DNA of 64,000 nucleotides from Actinostola sp. cb2023 (GCA_033675265.1 JAUJYZ010000745.1:479501-543500); one strand, 5' to 3'; counted from the stretch's first letter, positions 1 through 14,152 are shown. Notes: generated by a model not told the origin, from the letters alone. A program made the numbers and translations.

Positions 1-100
1 CCCGCACACCTAATTAATCATTTGTAAGAAGCGCACTGAATGAACCCTCCGTGTCCCGTATCCCGAGGTTCGATATCGGGACGGTGGAGCACGTGACCAT

Positions 101-278
101 CTATTCGAGATGCGCTCTCAAGAACTCGTTGTAGGAAATCTTTCCCAGCATGTTCTTGTCGTAGTAGGAGTAAATGTGAAAGAATTCTTCATTGTTTAGG
201 TGGATATGAAATCGTTTTAGCATCTGACGGAACTCTGAAGGTGAGCAGTTGCCATGCAGTGCCTTCAGTGTCGACAGC
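101..278 (-). CDS. EF-hand protein, last coding exon (C-terminus)
   Basis: The minus strand reads a 58-residue open end of a protein that stops at 101-103. It contains the helix-loop-helix signature SEFRQMLKRF, then NNEEFFHIYSYYDKNMLGKI, then SYNEFLRAHLE. The loop D-K-N-M-L-G-K-I-S-Y-N-E has the conserved D at position 1, G at 6, I at 8 and E at 12 of an EF-hand; position 5 is Leu, so calcium binding may be weak. A partial first EF loop (HGNCSPSEF) lies just before it. Two acceptors are possible: a strong pyrimidine-rich one before 234 and a weaker AG before 278. I prefer 278 because the frame keeps the first EF loop. The rest of the gene lies at higher coordinates, possibly beyond the minisatellite, and was not found. 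The protein family beyond EF-hand is unknown. Confidence 0.62.
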
Positions 279-547
279 CTTTATCAGGTCTGGTTGGACA
301 TACTCCAAAGATTAGACTGAATTTATGGCTTAGTACTGAGTGCCTGGATGCTACACGGTATTACTACTCAAAGCAGCGATATGACACGGGTAGATAACTG
401 ATGAGCTGTTACGCTTACAGGAAACCATAAAAACACTTGGACATAGCAATACAGGACTTTGATTTACAGAATAAGAAACGCGTTCCACTATACTAACTGA
501 ACGGCAAGAGCTTGATGAAGACAGGATAAAACCGTTGTTTTTCTTGT

Positions 548-1975
548 GGGAGGTTCGGGGGTGAGGGTTTGCATTTATTCCAGGGTGTGCGTTTATTTAT
601 ACTTTTCATTTGGGGTGTGCGTACGTATCAGTTCGAGGGTGTGCGTTTATTAATACTTTTCACTTTGGGGTGTGCGTAAGTATCAGTTCGAGGGTGTGCG
701 TTTATTAATACTTTTCACGTTTGCCGGGGTGTGCGTACGTATCAGTATCAGTTCGAGCGGTGTGCGTTTATTTATACTTTTCACTTTGGGGTGTGCGTAC
801 GTATCGAGATTCGAGGAACTCGTTTTATTTATACTTTTCACTTTGGGGTGTGCGTATGTATCAGTTCGAGGGTGTGCGTTTATTTATACTTTACACTTTG
901 GGGTGTGCGTAAGTATCAGTATCAGTTCGAGGGTGTGCGTTTATTGATACTTTACATCAGGGTGTGCGTGGACGTATCAGTTCGAGGGTGTGCGTTTAGT
1001 GCCTGGATATACTTTACACTTTGGGGTGTGCGTAAGTATCAGTATCAGTTCGAGGGTGTGCGTTTATTAATACTTTTCACTTTGGGGTACAGTGCGTACG
1101 CGTATCAGTATCAGTTCGAGGGTGTGCGTTTATTGATACTTTACACTTTGGGGTGTGCGTAAGTATCAGTATCATTCGAGGTGCGTAAGTATCAGTATCA
1201 GTTCGAGGATGTGCGTTTATTTATACTTTACACTTTGGGGTGTGCGTAAGTATCAGTTCGAGGGTGTGCGTTTATTTATACTTTACACTTTGGGGTGTGC
1301 GTACGTATCAGTTCGAGGGTGTGCGTTTATTAATACTTTACACTTTGGGGTGTGCGTAAGTATCAGTATCAGTTCGAGGGTGTGCGTTTATTAATACTTT
1401 ACACTTTGGGTGTGCGTACGTATCGTATCAGTTCGAGGGTGTGCGTTTATTGATACTTTACACTTTGGGGTGTGCGTAAGTATCAGTATCAGTTCGAGGG
1501 TGTGCGTTTATTTATACTTTACACTTTGGGGTGTGCGTAAGTATCAGTTCGAGGGTGTGCGTTTATTTATACTTTACACTTTGGGGTGTGCGTACGTATC
1601 AGTTCGAGGGTGTGCGTACGTATCAGTATCAGTTGGAGGGTGTGCGTTTATTTATACTTTTCACTTTGGGGTGTGCGTAAGTATCAGTTCGAAGGTGTGC
1701 GTTTATTGATACTTTTCACTTTGGGGTGTGCGTAGGTATCAGTATCAGTTCGAGGGTGTGCGTTTATTTATACTTTTCACTTTGGGGTGTGCGTAGTATC
1801 ATCAGTGCGTACGTATCAGTATCAGTTGGGGTGTGCGTTTATTTATACTTTTCACTTTGGGGTGTGCGTATAGGTATCAGTATCAGTTCGAGGGTGTGCG
1901 TTTATTTATACTTTTCACTTTGGGGTGTGCGTAGGTATCAGTATCAGTTCGAGGGTGTGCGTTTATTCGAGGAAA
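548..1975. repeat. GT-rich minisatellite, unit about 60-75 bp, roughly 20 copies
   Basis: Imperfect tandem copies alternate GTTCGAGGGTGTGCGTTTAT with ACTTTTCACTTTGGGGTGTG and short GTATCA spacers that vary in number. All the open frames here are products of the repeat and are not genes. Confidence 0.95.
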
Positions 1976-1989
1976 TACGACACTCAAAG

Positions 1990-2060
1990 ACAAATACAGT
2001 CAACTCTCTCTGAGCGACCACTCTTGTAATCGACCAGCTCTCGAGACAGATCCGCTCCCT
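1990..2060. mobile_element. partial pogo-like MITE end
   Basis: TACAGTCAACTCTC followed by GAGCGACCACTC resembles the ends of the elements at 47,226-47,428 and 31,268-31,331 (TA-CAGTCGAACCTC, then AAGCGACCAC). Only one end is recognisable. Confidence 0.4.
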
Positions 2061-5000
2061 GGTATTCCGAGAACTATCAACCATGCCCCAGGTTCTTGTT
2101 TAATTTTCCTTCTATCCTTTCTCCCATAATAAACGTAATATACCGTAAAAAGCGAGCAAAGTTAAAAGTGGGCTTTATGATACTTTAATCCGATGATATT
2201 ACATCCGATTGACCTTCGTACTTTGTCAAAATGGGTGTCTTCCAGTCCTTGCCATACCTTAATTCCAAATCTGCAATTTACTGTTCGATACTCTACTCTA
2301 CCCTTCCACCAACTAAGCCGTAGCACGATAAAAGTCAGTATAAGTCCTTGCTCTCCAATCAGTTTTGCTAAATGGTAAAAGGCCTTGCGTTGTGCAGTTT
2401 AAAGTGATAACGAAACTTAGAATATTTAAAAGTCACATTCTGGGTGTGGCTCAAGCGTTATTTGACCCCTAAAAGATACCATTCTAAACCAGAAAAATGA
2501 CCGATTTCCCCAACATAATATAGGTCGTTTTTATATCTTCGCGAGCAACCCTAAATGATACTTCGATGGCTAAAATATTGGCGTTCCGTCGTGACGTGAA
2601 CACCCTAATTAAGTGATACCAAAACCAGTAATTTACACCCCTAAAAGAGACGACCTTTCGCCCCTTTCACATGGGGAATCCCCCGATTCATATACATGTT
2701 TGCAATGCAGGTCAACATTCTATAACCTTATAATGGTATATATCTTGAAGTTGCAGTCAGGTTTACGATACATTATTGATTAGTGTTTGTCTCAAAGATT
2801 TCAAAGATCGCAACGACCGTTTCCGATTTTAATACTGATGAAGGCCATTGATTAATGGACGAAACGTCTATCTACAAAACACCATAATCAATAATGTATT
2901 CTATAACCTTGACAGGCTCCAACAATCAAGTCAGACTTTATTATATGTTTTATACTAATCACCAGATAACATACAAATCTGTGTAGAACCTGCAGCTTTT
3001 TACACTAAAATCAATTGATATTCAGTACGTGTTTCTTTGATCGATAATTTGTTTATGGGAAATTTTACAGGGAAATATTTTAATTCTAAACCGAGCTACA
3101 AGATACCGTATTTATGTCGATTCTGCAACAGGTAGTCGGCACAAGAAATCGCTAAATTAAACCAAAATGGGAACTTTTAAAGATGGCGGCTTCTTGTTTC
3201 CCGCGATATCGTTTTTAGTGTGGTCCAGCGGTTACACGTATGCCAGTTGGTCCCAGGTCGCTCTCTCTCGATCCTTATGTCGCTCACCAAATATTGTATG
3301 ATTTACTCTAAGTCAGGTTTAAAAGAATAACAATGTACATCGATCGTTCTTCTATAAACCACAGGCAGCCCGAGCAAACACTCTTCTATGTTCGTCTTCT
3401 ATGTCTGAAAATAATGTAAAAATAAACATTTACTCCAATTGAACAATATTTTGTATCATATTATATTAGTTGTAGATAAAGTCATTTTCTGTCTCTCCAT
3501 ACAAGAGACTAGAGTTGACGAGTTTTGCTTGGGCTGCCTGTGTATAAATGTTACAAATCCGTGGCATGATGGTCACTTGAACTAGCTTCAACCGCTGACC
3601 GGCGTTGAGGTTAAATGAAGCGCAAAACGTTTTAAGAATGTCAAAAGTTATATCGAAGAATTCTGTCTAACATTTTTCCTCCTACATTTTAACGCTAAGT
3701 TTGGTATTAAATTGTGCAAGATTAACCTATGTCACCCTCCGGGGTACAGCTATGTGACCATGTACTACCCCCTAGGGTTGCTGTAGTCAGTGGCTAATCA
3801 AACTGACCTGATATAAGTGTAGCATATAAGTATATAAGTCAACACACTCAGTAATCACTCGATTAAAGCGTGAGAAAAGTCCTGGAAAACTACGTACAAG
3901 CTTCTCAGTCGACTCCATTTACATCCGAAAAGGTAAGAATATGTTTTCAAAATCATCTGATAATCTCTAAAATACTATAAATACTGAATGTCGATGAATG
4001 GACACAATGATTTTGGACCTAAATCTAGCTTCATGGGACATTTTGTTGGAGGGCTGAGGTGAAACTTGTGATCAGTTTGAGTTGCAAATGTCCTAGCAGT
4101 AGGAATATATTATAGATATAATATCGAAAAATACCCAATAAATGTCGAATAAATGGACAAAATAATTTTGGACCTAAAACTAGCTTCATTGGAAATTTTA
4201 GACTGGTTTTGTGGCTTTTGACTCGTGGAAAAGAACTTCAAACTTTTGTCGTTTATTTTGTCCGATGGAACGTGAGCTATTTATAGCGTATCAGTGATTG
4301 ACACACCCTTTATATCTTTTAATTGGACTGACGACGACACGTTGGCCGCGTTCCGCCGTATATATTTCAACGTTTAAAATGGCATTTGAAAGGCTTCCTA
4401 AAAAGTTTAAAAAACAAATAGATAAGCCAGAGACAACCAATTTTAATGTCCTAAAAAGTTCTCTAGTCATATTAATCTCTACTGACAAAAAGCTGCATAA
4501 GACATTAAAAACAAAATTAATTGAACTGACTATAGAATGTGTTTAAAATGTGTTGCAATTCGTGGCCAATCGCCAGCAATTACTTCAATCTCAACCTTAT
4601 CTCTGGTTGGGAGTTCAAATGATTTCGCAAAGTATTCGGAAGTCCAGGGTCAAAACTAATGATATTCTCTTCAATCGTGCTATCGTAAACAGCCCCTCAT
4701 GAAACTGTTTTCTCATAAAATGCTAATCTATTCTAGACGGTTCTCTCTGGCGATAATCCGACTCATTACACCGAGTACTCTTGAGTACGGGCTCTAGTCG
4801 CCATCGCATGCCACGCAGGGAGGGTTTCTTATTTAGTTTTTGCTTAGTCATTCCAAAGTCCTTAAAAATTGACGAGGGTCGTCTGGCTCAGTATTGTGTC
4901 GGTTCAGTTGCAATTGGAAACTCGTGCAGTGGCTGACTAGTATAGCCGAACTGGTTGTTTGAGTTAGCGATATTTATCATTTATATATATAAGGCCGCGG

Positions 5001-6870
5001 GATTCATATTGCCGGCAAACGAAGTGCAAAAAGACAGAAGGAAACACTGGCTAAAAAGTGAAGGTAAGCTGAAATACAGCGTGGTGTGAGTAGCGCAGAG
5101 AGAGCAAAAAAGGAATCTCAGCTCACTTGACATATTAGAATTATCAATAGCTATTATTTCTGGCCATACCATACGTTGGCTGGACATGGTTGATATATAG
5201 ATAGTTTTATCTATTATAGTAATTTCTCCATGCTGACGCACCAGCTATGGTTATTCAGTTCAGTTCAGACATGTTTCGCCGTCCGGCCTTCTCATTCGTT
5301 GGCTGTGACGTTATTTTAAAAAACGTACTGAGTTGCATGCCCATGCCACACGGCGATTATTTCGTCGAAAACTGTCTCCGGCAAATGTGGAAACCTTTGC
5401 AAACGCCAATCCATGGTGTTTAGTATGGACATTCCATAGACCGAAAACTTTTCCAAACGTCCCAGCATAAGTCGTGCGCTTATCTTCATTAAAGAATTGT
5501 GATTGGTTGAGGCGTGTCTTTCGTTATCTGTGATTGGTCCAAAAGGGAACCATTCATTTCAGTTGTCATCTTCTAACTATAATCTATATAATATATAAAT
5601 TGAGTAAATCTTATTAGTTCGACTGAAATATCGGTCGATTCGTAGGCTTAATCATATACTAAATGGGCTAGCTTGGCCCGCTCAAATTAATCCATAGGTA
5701 CACATGCAGCGTCTACAGGAAAAATAATAGAGCTTTTAACTCAACATTAAGCATAATCCGTTACCATAATAAATGGTTGCTGTTATTGATTATCGTGTTT
5801 CAGTCGCTCTTCACCTTTAGTGGCGGTTTGATAGACCTAATTATTTGTCTATTTTAGTCACCGGCTCTCTAAAGAGGGGCGCCCTAGGTGATTAAGCTAA
5901 AGCAATGTAACGAGACTGTATAAGCCTGACTGCGGCTGGATAGAGATACAGACAACGAAAGACCGAGAAAATGATCTTTGGAACTATGTCATTGCGACAT
6001 TTTAGTGACTCGTATCAGTTTAACAATCCGATTTTAACTTTGCCGATTTAGCCTGTTCCTGACAGGGATCCCACCAAGTAGTCCAAGCTACTCACGTACA
6101 GTATAAATAAATAGAGCAAGATAGTGGAAAGAGCTCTTGACTGAGCCATTCCAGCCCATCCGGTGAGCGAGCCTATAGCTGAAGTACACTGCAAACAGAT
6201 CTCAATCTATGAAATGCGCAATTAAGGTCAAAACCATATGTAGGACATAGTTATACACACTGTTTATACTGGGTGTCTCGAAAACTGACAAAGACCTCGA
6301 ACTGACGATGATCCGAAAAACAAAGTCCCTTGAATTTCAAGAAAGCAATAAAATTATCACTCGGGAATAATTTGTGAACGAAAATCAGTATTTCAATACC
6401 GAACTGTTGGTTGCTGATTTGGACCAGCCCTCAGGGTAACATCCGATCAAATGTATCGTGTAATCGTATAATCGGTTTACTCCATTTCATTGATAAAAAT
6501 TAAATCTGGATGTCATTTAGATACATTTGTATCAAATTTAGCGTTTGCACGAGATCTCGAAATAAAACGGAGACCCAAATCGTGACGTCATTAATACCTC
6601 AATGTTCTGATTGTGGGATACCTGTGGTCTACGAACATAAGAATCTTATTAAAAAATACCTATGAAGGGTATGTGTACGGGGTATTACTATATGGTGTCA
6701 CAGACCTCCTAGGCGGAACGATGTATAGACTGTAAAGAGAGATCGCATACTTGTCTTTGTCTGTCTATAGCATTGGGCTCATTTTTGTCGGATTACTCAC
6801 TAAGTTACGGGTTGATCACGTTTACGGTGGAAAGTGATACCCCAGTGAATGTTCCAAATTCCTGTAGCTT
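2061..6870. other. gene-poor DNA
   Basis: Nothing coding was recognised on either strand. The stretch holds a small foldback (2768-2899, listed separately). It also holds two diverged direct copies near 3965-4050 and 4125-4205 that share ATTTTGGACCTAAA and CTAGCTTCAT. Short open frames lack domains, splice support and start context. Confidence 0.5.
2768..2899. mobile_element. foldback with hammerhead-like core
   Basis: Fifteen-base perfect inverted arms, ATACATTATTGATTA and TAATCAATAATGTAT, enclose a loop carrying CTGATGA (2835), a stem-forming CCATTGATTAATGG, then GAAACGTC (to 2868). The order CTGATGA, stem, GAAAC matches the core of a hammerhead ribozyme as found in Penelope-like elements. 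An extra A before the stem makes a functional ribozyme uncertain. Confidence 0.5.
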
Positions 6871-6880
6871 TAATAAAAAC

Positions 6881-7455
6881 GAACAGTAGTGAGATGAGTG
6901 TTGGGCGTACATAATGTAGTAAGAAGTGAGTGTGAGTCCTGTCCCTTCCCCACTAGTGAGATGAGTGGTGGGTGTACAGAATATAGAATGTATAGTAAGA
7001 AGTGAGTGTGAGAGTCGTGTCCCCACTAGTGAGACGAGTGTTGGGTGTACAGAATATAGAATGTAGTAAGAAGTGAGTGTGAGAGTCGTGTCCCTACTAG
7101 TGAGACGAGTGTTGGGTGTACAGAATATAGAATGTAGTAAGAAGTGAGTGTGAGAGTCGTGTCCCCACTAGTGAGACGAGTGTTGGGTGTACAGAATATA
7201 GAATGTAGAATGTAGTAAGAAGTGAGTGTGAGAGTCGTGTCCCTACTAGTGAGACGAGTGTTGGGTGTACAGAATATAGAATGTAGTAAGAAGTGAGTGT
7301 GAGAGTCGTGTCCCACTAGTGAGATGAGTGTTGGGTGTACATAATATAGAATGTACGTAGTAAGAAGTGAGTGTGAGAGTCGTGTCCCACTAGTGAGATG
7401 AGTGTTGGGTGTATAGAATATAGTAAGAAGTGAGTGTGAGAGTCGTGTCCCCACT
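6881..7455. repeat. 71-bp minisatellite, about 8 copies
   Basis: Each unit contains CACTAGTGAGACGAGTGTTG, GGTGTACAGAATATAGAATG and GAAGTGAGTGTGAGAGTCGT. The period is 66-80 bp because a short TAGAATG block is duplicated or lost. Confidence 0.95.
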
Positions 7456-7811
7456 AGCAGTACTGCTATAACACGTGACATGTACGTTATATTTAATATA
7501 ATAGCGGCATTCTGATACCCTTAGCTCGTACTTCAATTACTATTCCCAGCTCAGTCCAAGTACAATTAATTTACACATAGCTAATGACTTCCTAAGTACT
7601 TTGAGATAGTGACAATTTGCTGTCTATAATGATGAAAGAGTTTAGGCTTTGGTTGAGTTCTGCAACGATCAAAGCACTCAGACAACTTTTTACAATGGTT
7701 ACAGAATCTATAAAGTTGAACGCAAAAACCGCCGGGAGAAATAATAGCGATCTACAAGAATCAGTTAGTGTTTTTTGAAATGCTACTTCAGCATGACACG
7801 TATAAATAAAA

Positions 7812-7875
<64 letters not shown>

Positions 7876-8045
7876 TATTATTATTATTACTATTATTATT
7901 ACTATTATTATTATTGTTATTATTATTATTATCATTACTATTATTATTATTACTATTATTATTATTATTACTATTATTATTACTATTATTGTTATTATTA
8001 TTACTATTATTATTGTTATTATTATTACTATTATTATTATTATAT
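7812..8045. repeat. (ATT)n microsatellite
   Basis: About 230 bp of ATT trinucleotides with interspersed ACT and GTT variants. Poly-Ile, Asn and Tyr frames here are artefacts. Confidence 0.97.
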
Positions 8046-8095
8046 GGAAACATAGATGTTAAGTAGTAATTTTTTATTTTTTGTGGAAAACAAAT

Positions 8096-8123
8096 GTTTT
8101 CGATCTGTTCAGATCATCATCAG
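8096..8123 (-). other. hammerhead-like motif in a dispersed repeat
   Basis: The minus strand reads CTGATGA, TGATCTGAACAGATC, GAAAAC. The middle part folds as a GATCTG/CAGATC stem. It has the same layout as the motifs at 2835, 14,731 and 22,332. It is probably a remnant of a Penelope-like or related retroelement; ribozyme activity is unproven. Confidence 0.4.
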
Positions 8124-8944
8124 GTATTATTATTATTTAAGCAGAACTCCATAATTTGAACACACACTTTCTTCGTCGAACAAGAGAAATGGCTTCTTTT
8201 CATACAAAATACTTTCATATCAGAAAAAAGCCAGCCGGCAGCCAATTTTCGTGCTTACCTCGGCACTTCGGTGGTGGTTAGTCGGCAGGGAAATATGCTA
8301 TAGGTTCTGTTTTTGGTTGATAACGGCGGTGTGTTAATAGACTGTTTATATATCTAACTGTGATGTGTGATAAGGCTCGCGTGTGTGGTCTGCTATTTCC
8401 TTGAATCCAAACGACAGAAGGAAAAGTCATTTATTAAGTCGGTCATTGCTGAATTAAGTCAAAAATACCGCACTCCATATCACACACAAAACATTGAGAA
8501 AAGTGCCTGGTAGCTCGGCCCACGGCCATCCTCTGATGCCCTCTCCTTCTAGACATCCTGGGTATCCCATGATGCCCTCTCCTTCTAGACATCCTGGGTA
8601 TCCACATCCTGGGTATCCCATGATGCATAGACCCTACGCATATAAAATGACATAGCTGGGAATGTGTCTTAGCAATTTGTGACAATTTCTCTCGGCCTCT
8701 TTGAAGAGCATACTCAGTGAAATGAACCTAATTAGCGCTATACAACAAAATAGGAAGGTTATAACGAATTGACATAAGTAAAAAAAAGATGTGTAGATAT
8801 TGACCTTTTGGACCACCAGCCAGTTTCAATGTATTTTATACTTTAAAAAATGCTTATAACTTTACGATGATTTAATTTAATCAATGGGCTTTTGCGATAT
8901 TACGTATATTACTGTGTATAAATAATAAAAATAATAAAAATATA

Positions 8945-9226
8945 TTTTACAGTGCGACTACACCAACCAAGGCCACCCAAACAAATTTTCATACAAATTA
9001 TCCAATCACAATTGAGTATTTAAACAATAGAATCTGCACAAATGTTCGCTTTGAAAGCATATCTTTTACTTTATATGTGTATGCATATGATCAAGAGTGA
9101 ACAAAAAACAGTTTAAATTGTAGTAGAATTCGACATCATTCTGTTATTCGGCGTCACAAATGTGATTAGAAAATTTGATTCAAAATTTGTTTGGGTGGCC
9201 TTGGTTGGTGTAGTCGCACTGTAAAA
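8945..9226. mobile_element. MITE with 45-bp perfect inverted repeats, TA flanks
   Basis: The 282-bp element starts TTTTACAGTGCGACTACACC and ends with the exact reverse complement; the arms match over 45 bp (8945-8989 and 9182-9226). Termini reading TA-CAGT...ACTG-TA suggest a Tc1/mariner or pogo-type non-autonomous element. No coding sequence is inside. Confidence 0.88.
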
Positions 9227-9631
9227 GGATTTCCTTGTATGCAGTCATCTAGTTAACTGAATCAATTGTAGTGGCTTCATCTGCAATTTATAATAATAAT
9301 AATAATAACAATAATAATAATCAATAATAATAATAATAATATTAAACAATAACAATCATACTTTTAAAACTCTTTATTCATTTTATGCAAATGTTATATA
9401 AATTAATGAAAACGTTTTTTGCATAATGTATGACCAACTCCTTATTTGGAAACATAATTCCATATTTGGTATAAAGTCGCAGTTTTCTCCTCTCGCATTC
9501 AGTTATAAAAATAATTACACGAAGGACCTTGATTGGTTGATCCTGACTACTTCGCAATGGTATGTAAGAATAACAGTTACTAAATTAACATATAATTATT
9601 CGGCAAGCGTCGGCACTCGGCCGGCATCGCA

Positions 9632-9689
9632 TAGCCTGCGTTACAGCCGGATGCAAACCCGTTTGGATCTGCGGCTGTAACGCAGGCTA
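9632..9689. mobile_element. short hairpin element
   Basis: Eighteen-base perfect arms TAGCCTGCGTTACAGCCG and CGGCTGTAACGCAGGCTA flank a 22-base loop. It is probably a deletion derivative of a DNA transposon. Confidence 0.65.
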
Positions 9690-10209
9690 GAATCGCATCG
9701 TTGGGTGTAATCCTTAATAACCATAAACCATTGGAATGACGCGCAAAGCTTAACATAAATAGAAAAGCAAACAGTCTGTTTAAGAGGAAACGACTAAGAT
9801 ATTGCAGATACCTCACCGCGGCGTTGTAGTAAATTCCTAAAGAAACGATAAATTTTACTACAAAAACGCGGTTTGATGTGAGCGAGCCATAATATATAAA
9901 ACCTGTTTTAAGTATCATAAAACCGGTTTTGAGTTGTTTAAAAAATATATATATCGTAGGTTCATCTAGTCTTCTAACTACACAGGAAACCCAACCTGTT
10001 TTTTTAAAGTAGGTTGTTTAAAACATCGTTGGGCCGTTAATTACGCACTAGAAGTAAAATAACTATCCAAGAATGACACATCAATAAAATATTGGATAAA
10101 TGTAATGAATGAACAATGAAAGAGAGAATGGATAATCTTTATTTGTACACGTGGTTTCACCGGTTAAAAAACTGGTTTACATGAACTGTCGTGAGAATAA
10201 ATAAGAACT

Positions 10210-10413
<204 letters not shown>

Positions 10414-10425
10414 TTAGAATCAAGT

Positions 10426-10645
10426 GGGTATTTGCTACCATAGGCGGGTATTTGCTACGGTAGCAAATACTCACTGTGGGTATTTGCTACGGTAGCAAAT
10501 ACCCATAGTGAGTATTTGCTACGTTCGGTGGGTATTTGCTACGGTAGCAAATACCCACAGTGAGTATTTGCTACGGGAGCAAATACCCATAGCGAGTATT
10601 TGCTACCGTTTATTGGGTATTTGCTACTCTTCAACAAATACCTGC
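10426..10645. repeat. cluster of palindromic GGGTATTTGCTAC motifs
   Basis: About thirteen copies of the 13-mer GGGTATTTGCTAC (or GAGTATTTGCTAC) occur in both orientations within 220 bp. Several are joined head-to-head as GGGTATTTGCTAC + G + GTAGCAAATACCC, forming near-perfect 27-bp palindromes. Spacers are short (CATAGTG, CACTGTG). Further copies are at 12,554, 12,573, 12,592, 12,971 and 13,142. Confidence 0.9.
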
Positions 10646-11070
10646 TTCTCAGTGCTATTTTGAACTGGTATGTATTTATCAGTTGTGAAATATACAATTA
10701 AACACAAGCCAGGTATTGCAGGCAAATCATGGTGCCTTTATATTATTAGTTTACATACACTTTTTCAGTTGAAGCCAATTTCAATTCACATTATATTTTC
10801 CTTATGAAAATACATATAGTATCAGAGAAAATTGTAATCGAAATTTTGAGAGACTGATATATTGAATGGGAAAGGGACTGAGTAGGTTATATCATCCACT
10901 GCCTTAAAATGTCATCAGAATTTATTTCAATATGTTATTCGTATATATCAGTTTATTTGCTAATGAAGAATAAGTGTGTTATGCAGGCTGTATTTAAATC
11001 AGTATGTGTGTGTATCATTATTGTACCTTACTGTACATATAAAATTAAAAAATAAGTAAAATGCTACAGT
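10646..11070. other. AT-rich spacer, nothing recognised
   Basis: No coding sequence, inverted repeat or tandem repeat of note was seen between the motif cluster and the GATG array. Confidence 0.5.
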
Positions 11071-11074
11071 TTGA

Positions 11075-12196
11075 ATGAATGAATGTCTGAAACAATCAAT
11101 GGACAGATATATGAATGGATGTATAAATGAATGAATGGATATATAATGAGTGGATAGATGAATGGATGAATAGATGACTGAATGGATGATGAGTGAATGG
11201 ATAGATAAATTAATGGATAGATGAACGAAGAGATGATGAATGAATGGATATATAAATGAGTGGATAGATGAACGAATGGATGATAAATGAAGGGATAGAT
11301 GAACGAAGTGATGATGAATGAATGGATATATAAATGAGTGGATATATGAATGAATGGATAGATGATAAATGAAGGGATAGATGAACGAAGGGATGAATGA
11401 ATGGGATATATAAATGAGTGGATAGATGAATGGATAGATGATAAATGAAGGGATAGATGAACGAAGGGATGATGAATTAATGGATATATAAATGAGTGGA
11501 TAGATGAATGAATGGATGATAAATGAAGGGATAGATGAACGAAGGGATGATGAATGAATGGATATATAAATGAGTGGATATATGAATGAATGGATAGATG
11601 ATAAATGAAGGGATAGATGAACGAAGGGATGAATGAATGGATATCTAAATGAGTGGATAGATGAATGGATAGATGATAAATGAAGGGATAATGAACGAAG
11701 GGATGATGAATGAATGGATATATAAATGAGTGGATAGATGAATGAATGGATGATAAATGAAGGGATAGATGAACGAAGGGATGATGAATGGATAGATAGA
11801 TAGATGAACGAAGGGATGATGAATGAATGGATATATTAATGAATGGATAGATGAATGAATGGATATATTAATGAATGGATAGATGAATGAATGGATAGAT
11901 GAATGATTAATGAATGGATATATTAATGAATGGATAGATGAATGCATGGATAGATAAATGCATGGATAGATAAATGCATGGATAGATGAATGCATGGATA
12001 GATGAATGCATGGATAGATGAATGCATGGATAGATAAATGCATGGATAGATGAATGCATGGATAGATGAATGCTTAGATATTTTATATTTTTCGTTATTA
12101 TTATTGTTATTATTTGTTTTTATATATATATACATATTTTTATTTATTTTTAACATTGTAAAAAGCATTGAGACTTCGGTTAATGCGTTTTAAGAA

Positions 12197-12264
<68 letters not shown>

Positions 12265-12362
12265 GAATGTATGGATAGATGAATGCATGGATAGATGATG
12301 CATGGATAGATGAATGCATGGATAGATCGATGAATGCATGAATAGATAAATGATTAATGGAT
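11075..12362. repeat. GATG/GATA-rich satellite with an (ATT)n insert
   Basis: Degenerate tandem tetranucleotides of the type ATGGATAGATGAATG are organised in higher-order blocks of about 60-90 bp (GATAAATGAAGGGATAGATG, AACGAAGGGATGATGAATG). The array is interrupted near 12,065-12,262 by AT-rich DNA ending in (ATT)n (about 12,198-12,262). The long Ser-Ile-His frames are artefacts. Confidence 0.93.
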
Positions 12363-12553
12363 AGTGTTTAGCAAAATAGTTTATCAGTATGACTGAAAGA
12401 AAAATCAAATGATAATTTTCATGTCAAAAATCCAAATATCCCCCCAAAATATTTCATAATAGTGTACCAAAATGAAGTATAATTGGGCACCTATGTAAAG
12501 AATCTCTCTATTTATCTTCAATTTTGATATTTTCAAGTTTATATATCCTAAAT

Positions 12554-12604
12554 GGGTATTTGCTACGAAAACGGGTATTTGCTACGAAAATGGGTATTTG
12601 CTAC
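12554..12604. repeat. three direct GGGTATTTGCTAC motifs
   Basis: Three copies in one orientation start at 12,554, 12,573 and 12,592, separated by GAAAAC or GAAAAT. A fourth lies at 12,971-12,983. They are the same 13-mer as the cluster at 10,426. Confidence 0.85.
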
Positions 12605-13141
12605 CAAATGTTTATCACGCTATAAATTCCTTACAATGCACTAAAATGACAACAGATCACCGCCATCTAGTTCTTTTAATCATAAACCTACTGTTCTCCG
12701 TTAATAAACTCATAAGATGAAGGATGAAAAGAGTTATGAGCAAAAGTTCCCAGTGTCACAATTTTGAAAAACTCAAACTAACTCATCTTTTCAAGTCTTG
12801 TTGACTCTTAGTCCAAAACATTGATCTTTTGGTCAAAATCAGTTTTTGAGCAAACTTAGAATATTACAGAACCCAGAGGGGTTGCGCCGCAAAGCTTATT
12901 ACTTTAATGACCTTCCAATGCAGGAAAGCTTTTTGATTTTAACCAAAAATCGGTCGATGTACCTCAAAATGGGTATTTGCTACCAAGCCTGTTTTTGAAA
13001 CCAAATAAGTCAATCACAACGACGATTGAATTGACATTTTTTTATATCAAATTCGTTCCTAAGTTCAGAACTTCACTATAAGCTATTTTAACTTGGCAGC
13101 CAGAAGTATATTATGAAAGAAAATTGCGATAGCGAAAGTGG

Positions 13142-13555
<414 letters not shown>

Positions 13556-13934
13556 AACGGAAAGAAAAGGAAATCAAGGAAAAAAGAAGGGAGTAACAGA
13601 GAAAGATTCAATTATATTTATTATGATAATCATAACACAGAATAAACTTAGACTGATGGCTGATGGTCGAGCGAACAGACCGACTTATGGAATCAAGATA
13701 TGACCTACCAACTCAAGACGATCGGAGGTTTGATTCGAATCAGTTAAATCCATGGTTTAAATCTTTCAGCAAAATATAATGCAAATAAAGAACGGTATAG
13801 AACAATATTATGTCAGTAGGCATTATTCACTGTCTCAGTCGGCATGAGACGAATGAATGGCCGTCATGCAGGGGACGGATGTTGACAAGAGACGATTCAT
13901 TGAAGTCGTGGTTGGATATCGACCACACGATGTG

Positions 13935-14152
13935 TATATACATAGTGAGTGTGCACGTGGATATGCTGGCATACATTCTAAGACTTTGTACTGACGAAAG
14001 GCGAGGGCGTTGATCCCGGGGGGACACTTGCAAACAAGATGGATATATACATAGTGAGTGTGCACGTGGATATGCTGGCATACATTCTAAGACTTTGTAC
14101 TGACGAAAGGCGAGGGCGTTGATCCCGGGGGGACACTTGCAAACAAGATGGA
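13935..14152. repeat. perfect 109-bp tandem duplication
   Basis: The block running from ATACATAGTGAGTGTGCACG to CTTGCAAACAAGATGGATAT occurs twice, head to tail, with an offset of 109 bp and no differences seen. This indicates a recent duplication. Confidence 0.92.

Noticed and set aside
548..1975. CRISPR-like array
   Set aside because: The repeats are long, continuous and variable with no unique spacers, in a eukaryotic context; it is a minisatellite.
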